A stretch of 64,000 nt of DNA from Nothophoma quercina (lineage: Eukaryota > Ascomycota > Dothideomycetes > Pleosporales > Didymellaceae), in NCBI GenBank assembly GCA_021642125.1, contig JAKIXB010000024.1:62001-126000 (forward strand). The letters are read 5' to 3'. Shown piece after piece: positions 22,251-32,410 of the stretch. The notes beneath the pieces are model-generated. The model ran no database searches and was not told where the DNA came from. It saw nothing but the letters and a program-made list of their open reading frames with translations. The stretch's first letter is position 1. Each line of letters begins with the position of its first letter. A program made the translations under genes and the position numbers.

Positions 22251-23173
22251 GGTGTCGAGGAGAGGGCGTGTCGTGGAGACTGTACATTGCCGCTGTTTTT
22301 CTTCCAGCGAAACAGTCGAAGTAGTCGTCGTCGCGTCGTGCTAGGCTTGGTAGAGGGCTAGGCCGGACGATGTGGTGTAGGAGACGTCCAGTACCATCGC
22401 GCGCGAGGTGTGTCGCGAGGCTGAGAATGAGGGCGGCCGCATGCTGTTGGTGAGAGCTGCAGGAAGCCATGCAGGGCGCCTGTTGCTGTTAGCTGCAGGC
22501 TGGTGTTCGCCAGTCGTTGGCCGTCTGTCGTTCGCCCAGCATGCATGCCCCGCCCACACAGCGCTTACCCGACCTGCTGCCACGGACCAGCTGCCTTCCT
22601 GTTGCGGAACTCTCGACACGTCACAACACTGCGTGCCAGTGGTCGGCCTCGTGCAGTGCGACAGCCCTTCTACGATGTCTATCCGACGCACTGCCAGATC
22701 CAGGCGTGGGTCTCATTTAGTCTTCTCAGGGTCTCAGCAGCTCTACGGCCGTTCGCCGAACGTCAGAATGCGTCTCGGCCGTGCGTCTTGAGTGACATCT
22801 AGCGGCATTAGCGTGCTGAGATGTCGCTCTGTGGCTGGAAATTCGTGGATCCATCAATCACCTGACCTTATAGAGCTCTTATTTCCGCTCGTGTAATGTC
22901 TCCCTAGTCGTGCTTACTACCGTTGCACTTGTGCAGAGCTTTCTGTTGCGGAAAGCCATACATACGGACGGCAATAACTACTTTCGTCCAGCCATTCTCC
23001 ACACGCTTGCACTTCGCCTACATATGCATATCTAAGCCCTGACTTGCGTAGTGTAGAGACTATCATAGCGCAAACAACAAGGCCAGGCCAGGTGAGGCGC
23101 TACAGTACTCTCACTACCTCAGCCCTTGTTCGCTTGCCTGCTCCTACGGATCAGACATCAAGCTGCAACCGCC
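22251..23173. other. Intergenic region upstream of two divergent NLRs
   Basis: About 920 bp, GC-rich in its left half, between the 5' ends of the SesB-type and HET-type NLRs. It may hold the unresolved first exon of the left gene. No further coding frame is supported. Confidence 0.45.
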
Positions 23174-26100
23174 ATGCGGCTGCTGCACTTTGACGCTCTA
23201 GCCAGACCGATTTTGACGAACTTTCGCGGCAACTCGACTCCCCCCTACGCTATTCTATCGCATCGATGGAGCGACTCCGAGATCCTCATCGAAGACGTTT
23301 CGAACGGAACCTTTAAGGAGAAGAAAGAAAGCTATCAGAAGCTTAGGTTTTGCGCGGAGCAAGCGGCAAAGGATGGACTGCAGTACTTCTGGATCGATAC
23401 ATGCTGCATCGACAGATGGGACAAGGACGAGCGGTCAAAAGCGATCAACTCCATGTTTCAATGGTATAGGAACGCGGCTCGATGCTACGTCTTCTTGTCA
23501 GACGTTTCGCTCCCAGCTGTGACGGAAAGAGACACGGTCCCATGCAGCAACTGGGAGACCCTGATTTGTGCAAGCGTATGGTTCACTCGAGGATGGACGC
23601 TGCAAGAGTTGGTTGCGCCAGTAATGGTCGACTTCTTTTCCCGTGAAGGACGATACTTGGGCGACAAAGTATCGCTTGATCGGCTATTACACGATCGCAC
23701 TGGGATTCCGCTGGCGGTACTGCACAACCAACCCTTAGACCAGTTCAGCACCTCCGAACGATTGCAATGGGCTGAGAATCGTATAACAAAGGAAGAAGAA
23801 GACATGGTGTACTGCATGCTGGGAATTTTGGGCGTCTCTATCCCTGTCACGTATGGCGAAGGACTGCAAAACGCAATGAAAAGACTCCAGGCTGAACTAG
23901 ACGCAGTCGACAGTGCTGCACCGTCGGTCATCCCGTTCTCACGGAACGAGCTGTTCGTGGGCCGCGAGTCACAGCTCGCCGAGCTTGAAACAATGCTCTT
24001 CAGCGACCAAGAAAACACCACCAGGTTAGCAATAGCAGGGCCAGGCGGAACGGGCAAGTCGCAGCTCGCGCTCGAGACAGCGCACAGAACAAGACTAAAG
24101 AACAAGGGCTGCTCGGTTTTCTGGATGGACGCGAGCGATGACGACAACCTTTCTCGGTCGTTGGCAGTCGTTGCGCGGAAGCTCCGTATTGCTGGTTGCG
24201 GTGATGACCAGGCAGACATGAAGCAGGTTGTGAGACGCTGTGTGGCTGCGATCAATGCGCGACCGTGTCTGCTGATCTTCGATAACGTTGAGGGCACAGG
24301 AGTATCCCGTAAGGGCCTGTCTACGGGGGAAGCTGCAGCATTGGCCGAATTTCTGCCGCACTCCAAGCTGTGTTCTGTTATTTTTACAACAACTGATAGT
24401 GATACAGCTGAGGCACTAGCTCCACAGAATGTTGTAGCGCTGCGTGAGCTGGCGCCAGCCACGGCGCTGAGGATGCTGCAAAACCACCTGACATGGTCGC
24501 TCTCAGAATCTGAGCAGCAAGACGCCATGTGCTTGCTCAGAGAGCTATCGTATTTGCCCTTAGCAGTATCGCAAGCGGCAGCGTGCATGAATGCAAGCAG
24601 CATGACAGTGCAGCAGTATCAAGCACAGCTAGACGAGCATAAAGAAGCAGCTTCCAAGTACAGCAATGCTTCGTCTGAAGGTGCGCGGCAGGAGTTCGGT
24701 TTGAGTAATACCGTAGCTGTCACGTTATCTGTCTCCCTGAGTCAAGTCTGTCAGCGCAACGCCGTTGCTGCAGAATATCTAAACTTCGTTGCATGCGTGG
24801 ATCGAAAGGACATCTCACTCGATATCCTAGAGGCAGTCTCGCCGCAAGTCCGCGAAGACGCTGTCGAGGTACTTGACCAGTATGCGCTTGTCATCAGGCG
24901 ACCTGCTGAGTCAGCACTTGATGTCCACCGACTTGTTCACTATGCGCTCCGAAAAAGACTGCTGGTGGAGCAAAAACTCCAACAATGGATCCAACGCACA
25001 ATTACACGACTACTCTGGGTGTTTCCAAGCGATAATTACAGTAACAAGAGCAAGCAGAGGCGACTCCTTCCGCACGCACAATATGTGCTGTCGCACAGTA
25101 AGGGAAATGACGATGAGGAAAGGACAACCCTTGCAGAAAAATGTGCTACGGCTTTGTACAATGATGGAAAATATAAGGAAGCTAAAGGGCTATGGGGGCA
25201 AGTTATGGAATTGAGGAGGAGAGTGGTTGGTCAAGAGCATCCCTCCACGCTGACAAGCATGAACAACTTGGCACGAGCATTGGATCAGCAGGGCAAGTAC
25301 GAGGAGGCAGAGACGATGCACAGACAAGCGCTAGCGATGTATAAGAAGGTGCTGGGGCGGGAGCATCCAAACACGCTGACAAGCATGAGCAACCTAGCGA
25401 ATGTACTAGAGAGCTAGGGCAAGTACGAAGAGGCAGAGACGATGCACAGACAGACGCTAGTGCATAGAGAGAAGGTGCTAGGTCGTGGGCACCTAGACAC
25501 GCTAACAAGCGAAGGTCTTCTGGCTAACGTGCTATACAGCCAGGGTAAGTACAAGGAGGCAGAAGCGATGAACAGAGAGACGCTAGCGCGTACAGAGAAG
25601 GCAGTAGGCCGGGAGCATCAAGATACGCTGTTGAGCTTGAACAATTTGGCAGCAATATTAAACTGCCAGGGCAGATACATGGAGGCAGAAGCGACGAATA
25701 GAGAAACGGTACTGATGTGCGAGAAGGTCCTAGGTCAGGAGCATCCAGGCACGCTGGCAAGCATGAGCAACCTGGCAAATGCGCTCGACGGCCAGGGCAA
25801 GTATAAGGAGGCAGAGACAATGCACAGACAAGCGCTGGCGATGTACAGGAAGGTGCTAGGGCGGGAGCATCCGAACACGCTGACAAGCATGAGCAACCTA
25901 GCGAATGTGCTGGACAATCAGGGCAAGTACGAGGAGGCAGAGATGATGCACAGACAGACGCTAGCGATGTATGAAAAGGTGCTAGGGCGGGAGCATCTAA
26001 ACACGCTGACAAGCATGAGCAACCTAGCGAGTGTCCTAGACAGCTAGGGCAAGTACAAGGAGGCAGAGACGATGCACAGACAGACACTGGCGTGCAGAGA

Positions 26101-26731
26101 AAAGGTGCTAGGGCAGGAGCATCCAGACACGCTGACAAGCATGAGCAACCTAGCGGGAGCGCTGGACAGGCAGGGCAAGTACGCGGAGGCGGAGGTAACG
26201 CACAAACAGACGCTAGCGCACAAGGAGAAGGTCTTAGGGCACAAGCATCCCTCCACGCTGACAAGCGTGAACAACTTAGCGAATGTGCTGAACAGGCAGA
26301 GCAAGCACAAGAAGGCAGAGACGATGCACAGACAAGCGCTAGCGATGTCTAAGGAGGTGCTGGGGCGGGAGCATCCGAACACGCTGACAAGCATAAGCAA
26401 CCTAGCGAGTGTCCTAGACAGCCAGGGCAAGTACGAGGAGGCAGAGACGATGCACAGACAGACACTGGCGTACAGAGAAAAAGTGCTGGGGCGCGAGCAT
26501 CCCTCCACGCTGACGAGCGTATACTGTCTAGCCCATCTGCATGCGAAGCACTGCGATTACAAGCAATCTCTTGCTCTATATAAAAGAGCATGCGATAGTT
26601 ACAGTGTTGTTCTCGGGGAACACCACCCAACCACCCGTGCGTGCCGCCAACACCGTAGTGAAGCGCTCGCGTTACAGGAGCATTTCCAGGTCATCTCCAC
26701 AATTGACACAGTTGGGGATGAAGAGTTCTGA
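23174..26731 (+). pseudogene. HET / NB-ARC / TPR NLR with two in-frame nonsense codons
   Basis: The start at 23174 gives MRLLHFDALARP, the usual HET opening. HET motifs are clear: YAILSHRW, YFWIDTCCIDR and WFTRGWTLQELVAP. NB-ARC follows from NELFVGRESQLAELE with Walker A GPGGTGKSQLALE, LLIFDNVEG and LSYLPLAVSQAA. The C-terminus is an array of about ten 42-residue kinesin-light-chain-type TPRs up to 26731. The frame is open for 747 codons, then TAG at 25415 and 26045 replace CAG at the same repeat position. HET domains trigger incompatibility cell death; the repeats would select the ligand. The truncated product (HET, NB-ARC, 1-2 TPR) could still be made. Only the repeat part is damaged. Confidence 0.85.
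25220..26520 (+). repeat. 126-bp tandem TPR-coding repeats, about 10 units
   Basis: Units encode the pattern GREHPNTLTSMSNLANVLDS-QGKYEEAETMHRQTLAMYEKVL with few differences among copies. High identity between neighbouring units indicates recent unit exchange or amplification. Units 2 and 7 carry the CAG to TAG changes. Confidence 0.85.
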
Positions 26732-26859
26732 GTACAGAAAGGGCCAACACGGCGGGACATGCAGGACAGGGCTTTCCTTGCGATGAGTCTGTCGGCCTTT
26801 GGTCAACGCCCCTACTTCAGCCGCAATCGATCGGGGCTCAACGTTTATTCAGTGGACAT

Positions 26860-27721
26860 ATTGTCACCATGGCAGAGCGACAGGCGAACGGTGCAGTAAG
26901 GATGATGCGGTACACCCGACGACACGCAGAGCTGACGAGGAAGTGATTATGTACAACAGTACGATCGCATCCGGCAACCAGGTGATCAAGGACGGAGCGA
27001 CGCGCGATCGGCTGAGCGAAGAGCTGGATCAGGTGCTGTGCTTCGAGATCGAAGCGGCGGGCTTGGTGAACGACTTCCCGTGTCTGGTCGTGCGAGGTGT
27101 CTGCGACTATGCTGTCTCACACAAGAACAAGGCGTGGCAGTCGTATGCGGCGGCAATGGCAGCAGCGTGCGCGAAAACGCTATTGTCGCTTGTTCCTGCG
27201 GCAGAAGTGGTGATTGAAGACCTCAGTAGTAGGGAAAAACCCAAGGACCGCAACCCCAGGTAGCGTCAAGGGAATGCCCAAAGCGAAGTATGCAGATCGA
27301 TCAAGGGATACGCAAGCACTGGAGCAAGCACTTTCGCAGAAAGACAACGCGAAGGCACGGCGGTTGCTAGCAGCTTACGGGTGGGCGGTATGGGCAAGAC
27401 GTAGCCGGCAGCCAGCTTTGCCTGGCGACACCAGCACACTACAGGGATACAAGGAGGCAGTTGGATTTGACAATTTTATTAGCTAATTACGTGCTGGCTC
27501 TTGACGCAATTTCGGCCATTGGTTCGCAACCTGACAGCCAAAGCTGTGCGGAAGAGGCGAAGGCGTGGGACTTGAAAGCGCTCTCAGCTTACGAGAAGGT
27601 GTTTGGAGAAGGCCATGCCAAGTGTCGGCTGTTGCGGACAAATCTGAGTGCTGTAATGAGAGAAGACAGAGGAGGCCGGCAGTATCTCAAGCGAGACAGT
27701 AATGCAGACGAAAGAGCATGA
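26860..27721 (+). pseudogene. Relic of a PNP / NB-ARC / TPR NLR
   Basis: The first part encodes the C-terminal half of a nucleoside-phosphorylase domain: YNSTIASGNQVIKDGATRD, CFEIEAAGLVNDFPCLVVRG, VCDYAVSHKNKAWQSYAAAM. After a stop at 27261-27263, shifted frames still encode TQALEQALSQKDNAKARRLL and a Walker A VGGMGKT followed by TAG where Gln is expected. A TPR-like end (AWDLKALSAYEKVFGEGHAKCRLLRTNL) lies at 27550-27660. The N-terminal PNP part and most of NB-ARC are missing. It is related to the intact PNP gene at 37472. It lies directly downstream of the HET-type NLR. Confidence 0.65.
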
Positions 27722-28280
27722 TCAAGGCGAGGAAGACCTGATCACCCGCAATCGGCCGTGGCTTCCAGACGGCAGAAAGATTGAGGAGGCTGGGCTTAAA
27801 GCGGGCATGAATTGGTCGTGCTAAGCGCTGCTCCAAAACGGTGTATTGACTGCTTGCTGCACGTGCGATGACAGGCTGACGCTAAGCTTGATGGGTTGAA
27901 AGGGGCGTCATGATCCCTGTCCGCTGTGTGGCTCAAGCTTTGTTGCAACTACGTTGCAGGGGAAGGCGCAATCGCTAAGCACTGTAGCAGCAGTGAGAAT
28001 CTGGAAAAGCCCTTTGAAGACGACATAAATAGGCAAAAGCACGGAATGAGCGCCGCAAGATTTGCTTCGCCTGATATGGTCCCATGACGTGTTCAAGGGT
28101 GCATGTGAGCTTTGCTGCCTACTTGTCCTACGTATACAAGCAGGTACGAGCTCTCATACGTCGGGTACCGCTAGCAACAATAAGCAAAGCTTGAACAGCT
28201 GTAGCAGAAGCTCACAGACGCGCCACTGCAGGTTGATTCAAGCTAAGGTATGATATTGACACAAGTTGGCTCATTCTCTT
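27722..28280. other. Intergenic, nothing recognised
   Basis: About 560 bp without a convincing gene or repeat. Confidence 0.45.
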
Positions 28281-28586
28281 ATGTCTATCGAAGCCTTCCC
28301 ACACACCTGCGCAGAAATGATGGGTCCCTGGGAAAACAAGACATGCGGCACTGCGGCAAAGTTTCAACGCAGCAGTATCACGGCAGATTCTAAACCCCTT
28401 TATCGTGATATCGGACAAGCGCAAGAGATGCTCGATGCACAAAAGTCATCTCTCTTGAAGCTTGCGAAGTTGGAAAACGCTAAGGAGGGATTTTCAGGGG
28501 ACAAAGAGCTCTTTCTTGAAATTGATCTCGAGAATCCCAAAGCAGCAACCACGCGTGTATTAGAGGACATATGGCGCTATTCATAG
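28281..28586 (+). CDS. Possible small hypothetical protein
   Basis: A 101-aa frame starting MSIEAFPHTCAEMMGPWENK. The C-terminal half is charged and helical. It may be one exon of a longer gene, since a short frame at 28639-28821 (starting MDALFVGFCAEDAFLAESI) lies just downstream. Neither is recognised and no splice joining them is convincing. Confidence 0.25.
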   Translation: MSIEAFPHTCAEMMGPWENKTCGTAAKFQRSSITADSKPLYRDIGQAQEMLDAQKSSLLKLAKLENAKEGFSGDKELFLEIDLENPKAATTRVLEDIWRYS

Positions 28587-29083
28587 TGAGAGTTCAGAGA
28601 GTAGGGTAGTATTAGTGCACTGCTTAACACATTCCTTTGATATCATGGATGCACTTTTTGTTGGATTCTGTGCCGAAGATGCCTTTCTTGCAGAATCCAT
28701 ATCAGTGTTGATACCCGAATCTAGCCTCCTATATCAGATAGCAATCATCGAAAAAAAAACCTCTTCTGCCGGTTTGTTTCGCAAAAACATCGGGTATTTG
28801 CGTGCCTCGGATTCGATGTGAGGTCTAGGAGTGTCTAGAATGGCACTAGCTTGATCTACGTACACAGTCGATCTCGGCATGACCATATAAGTCCTCAGCC
28901 TAGCGCTAACAAATCAGAAGCAATTTGTCACTGCTTGCTGCGGTCTGCAATATCAGCGAGACTTATCTCTGCATAATGCGCCCTACTATAGTCTTGGTAT
29001 GAGGGGCTAAGCGTAGGAGCGCATGAGCTGATCGACCCTAGGCTTCTGCCCAAGATTCGGACGCGATCTGCCCTTGCACAGAG
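28587..29083. other. Intergenic or unresolved exon
   Basis: Holds the 58-aa frame at 28639-28821 described under the preceding gene and otherwise nothing recognised. Confidence 0.3.
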
Positions 29084-30269
29084 ATGGATGAAAAGGTACT
29101 TCCTTCAGTAACATTTGTCTAAATCTGACTTGCGACAGTTTGTGCGTACAGGAAAGGATTTCCTGAGCTTCGTGGCATCCGCGGATTATCATCAGCTCGC
29201 TATCATCAAGTCACGGCTCTTACCGCACGATTTGTTATTCGAAGAGGAAACGGTCAGCGAGAAGGCATCTGCAGACGTTGTACGATCATCCTACGCGGAT
29301 TCCGCTATAGATCTACCGTCTCACTATGGCAGCATGATCGGCCTGCGTAGTCCCGAAGAACTCACACCATTGTTGCCCAAACATCTAGATCACGCCGCTC
29401 AACGGATCAGCCATGCTTGCGAATTACAAAGGTCATTGAATTCAGCTCTGAGCTACTCGAACAAGGTGGTTCACACCAGCAAGATCCAAAGAAGCGACGC
29501 ACAGAGCTCGTGCGAGGTACTGGAAGACGTTAGCTCGGACCTCTATCCTGATGCTACTCCGCAATCCTACTCATACGCAGCATCATCATCTCAAAGTCCA
29601 TCACATTTCGATCCATACCTTGATTGGCCTGACTCACCTGGTTTGCCTGGATATCTGAGGTCTTTGTTGCGCCTCAAAGGCTTGTATCCGGAGAAAGCCA
29701 CACAGGACGAGCTCCCATCTCTAATCCAACTTGGCGACTTTTGTATCAGAGAAGACGTAGTCAATTTTGTCCAGGAATTCAATAGCATATGGAATAATGG
29801 CCACGAAGAAGACAGGAAGAAGCTTAGTAATCACAAAGTAAGATCGCCCGTCATGGAAAAAATCCTACTAGGTTTCCGATACGCTGAGTTCTCCGAGCAT
29901 AATGCGGTAGTAGATCCATTTAATCTTAGGTTATCTCGGCTTCTGCTACACCGTTACTTCCAGCATCTTTGTGAACGAATCAGAATTTCTTCGAAGACTC
30001 ACCAGATGCGGAAGGGCCAGGGTGCAGCCACTATTGCATTGGACCAAATTGTGGACGAACTTATCAGCGCAGGCGAAGAGGCCTTCAGATCGCACACTCG
30101 AGCTCGTCTCATCTACCACAAGAAGATAGGTCGAAGGTGGTCGATATTGGCTGCTCATACCGGCTACGGCATTCTCCTGACATGTAGTTACGAGCTATCT
30201 ACAAGAGTGTACGTTGACCTCCCAAAACAACAACGCTGTGAAATAATTTACAATGCAGGAACGACATAA
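29084..30269 (+). CDS. Hypothetical protein, about 370 aa
   Basis: A short first exon (MDEK, 29084-29095) joins through a GT-AG intron (29096-29137) to a long open exon that continues FVRTGKDFLSFVASADYHQL and ends at 30269. The first half is Ser-rich and probably disordered. The second half is helical with features such as LPGYLRSLLRLKGLYPEKAT, DFCIREDVVNFVQEFNSIW and LLLHRYFQHLCERIRIS. A further 3' exon is possible at about 30330-30511, where LRDLEEYKQIAEREAYNFED is encoded. Family not recognised; the codon use and length suggest a real gene. Confidence 0.5.
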
Positions 30270-30603
30270 AGTGCAGTGAGCGGAAGCTTTCGGCGTTTCT
30301 AACTTACGTTTGTCATGTGTACCCACGAGCGATTGAACTCAATCGAAAGCTCGGCAAGGGCATGCCCGGAACGGATTCCAATGGTACAGTGATCGAGCTG
30401 GAAGCTGATCTTCTACGTGATCTTGAAGAATACAAACAGATCGCGGAACGGGAAGCATACAATTTTGAGGATCAATGGCAATGTGTTGGCTTTAAAGAGA
30501 CAGTGACATAGCGATGTTCCGCGACAGATTTAGATCTCCGGGCAGAGTCTAACCGGAGATGCAGTATTCTAATCTAATGTAACTTAACAAAGTCTTTCTA
30601 GAG

Positions 30604-31080
30604 GTTTATTATAAACACCTAGTTAATATAAACGCCTAGTTTATGCAAATGCCTAATTTATATAAACACCTAGTTTATGCAAATGCCTAATTTATATAAA
30701 CACCTAGTTTATATAAACGCCTAGTTTATATAAGCACCTAGTTTATATAAATGCCTAGTTTATGCAAACGCCTAGTTTATATAAACGCCTAGTTTATATA
30801 AGCACCTAGTTTATATAAACCCTTAGTTTATATAAACCCTTAGTTAATATAAACGCCTAGTTAATATAAACACCTAGTTAATATAAGCGCCTAGTTTATA
30901 CAAACGCCTAATTTATATAAACACCTAGTTTATATAAGCACCTAGTTTATATAAATGCCTAGTTTATATAAATACCTAGTTTATGCAAACGCCTAGTTAA
31001 TATAAACCTCTAGTTAATATAAACGCCTAGTTAATATAAATACCTAGTTTATATAAGCACCTAGTTTATATAAGCACCTG
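30604..31080. repeat. 17-bp AT-rich minisatellite, about 28 units
   Basis: Tandem units of the form TATATAAACGCCTAGTT with variants (ACACC, GCACC, TGCAAATGCC, AATATAAACG). The repeats are directly adjacent with no spacers. Many units contain TATATAA and CTAG. The array ends abruptly about 20 bp before the 3' end of the DUF1774 gene. Confidence 0.9.
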
Positions 31081-31097
31081 CTTATAGCCGTCTTCTC

Positions 31098-32034
31098 TTA
31101 ATTTTCCACTTTTCCTTTACTAATGCCGAACTGATTGCGCCGACTTCTTAGTATACTGAATGCAAGCGAAAGCACAAACAGGACGCTCCCTACAGTGATA
31201 GCAAAAATCCACTGCAAGCGGCCCCTGAGGCTTGTGCTAGACGACTGTACTACCCCAGTAGCTAATTGCGTTAGCATATACTTCCCAAGAGGGACGGAAG
31301 GACTCACAGAAAGACAAAATAGAAAGTGCAATACCCATACTGCAATCGCCATACGCCGCAAGGAAAAATACCCCACATCCTAACCATCCCCAGATAGAAA
31401 TATTTGCAGCCACTTGTGCGATTGGGTGTGATGAATCTACAGCTATAGCGCCAACCCAGTAAAGAGCTGCAAAGTTCCAAGCAAGGGGGCCAGCGACAGT
31501 ACTGAGATGTACGACGTATGGGGTGACCGGATTGAGGAAGTAGGCAAATAGCAGATTAAAAAAATTGATACCGAGCGTGACCTCGGCTAACCAGAAACGA
31601 TTGTGCATCCACAGGTGCACAAAGCTCAAGAGTAGCAGGTTGGAGACGATGTAATGACTGCTGAGATTGGCAGCAGCGGTGCGGTAGACATCGTGAGAAG
31701 TCCAGAACGACCATATGTAAATGATTTGAAAGAAAAAGAGAACAGACCTTTAGATCCGTTAGCGAGTCTTCAGTTTCTGGAAGGCCATCCAGACATCGTA
31801 CCAGTAGACCGAAGTGATAATGCTGCTTTGTGCGAATGGACTCATAGCCTGATGTTGCCAGAATGTACAGACAGAGCCACTGCAATGCCCAGCTTCGTTA
31901 AGAGCGTAGTAAAGTGTTGTAACAACTAAGGTAGTGTACGAAAGGCCAGGAATGACCTTGTACAGGGATACCAAGGGCTTCAGCCATTCCTCTTCCAGCA
32001 TGGATGGATTATGGTCTGCTAGTGTATTGGGCAT
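31098..32034 (-). CDS. DUF1774 multi-pass membrane protein
   Basis: Three exons (32034-31802, 31747-31308, 31261-31098) with GT-AG introns containing CGCTAAC and TGCTAAC branch sites give 278 aa. Family signatures are SSIITSVYW, then SHYIVSNLLLLSFVHLW, HNRFWLAEVTLGINFFNL, NPVTPYVVHLSTVAGPLAW, GAIAVDSSHPIAQVAANISI and LQWIFAITVGSVLFVLSL. It has six to eight hydrophobic helices. The biochemical role of the fungal DUF1774 family is unknown. The gene is intact and lies just outside the left end of the large inverted-repeat element. Confidence 0.85.
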
Positions 32035-32161
32035 GGTGGCAGGTCTTAACGTTGTTGAGTTTTGAAATCAAAGATGTGACAAAAGACCATGTACGGCTAC
32101 GATGGGGTTTTTAAGCCGTGGGACAAAAGCAAGCTTTTGCTCAAGACTTGCTTCTGCAGTA

Positions 32162-32410
32162 CAGTTCTTTGCAAAACCGCCCTCACCTTTTGCACAAGCG
32201 ACTTTTGTAGAAGACCCCTGTCAGCTTAGGATGCCCCCTGCTGCTCTTAGCCAATTACTACAGCCGACATCTGCTAGCCCTCATCAAGCTAGCCTGCAAT
32301 TACAAGCACCCTTCTTCGCGAAACAGGTGTAATACGATATATCTGTGACACCTTATTTGTGATGCTATGTACAGTCTACAGTATCTACAATGCCTTGCAA
32401 GCTATAGTAA
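32162..32410 (+). repeat. Left terminal inverted repeat of the 13.8-kb element
   Basis: Non-coding arm between the TA boundary and the 3' end of the left NLR. Its reverse complement recurs at 45698-45946 with scattered substitutions and a few short indels. Confidence 0.8.

Noticed and set aside
22341..22802. Several overlapping frames of 60-130 aa on both strands
   Set aside because: GC-rich sequence gives chance open frames; none has a recognisable motif. At most one minus-strand piece could be the unresolved first exon of the SesB-type NLR.
23485..24603. 372-aa open frame on the minus strand
   Set aside because: It is the antisense of the HET/NB-ARC coding region, is Ser-rich and has no recognisable domain. 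The plus strand carries clear HET and Walker A motifs.
25524..26264. 246-aa Cys/Leu-rich minus-strand frame
   Set aside because: Antisense of the TPR repeats; its periodic Cys pattern has the 126-bp period of the plus-strand array.
30604..31080. Regular short repeats resembling a CRISPR array
   Set aside because: The 17-bp units are directly adjacent with no unique spacers, and the genome is eukaryotic. This is a minisatellite.
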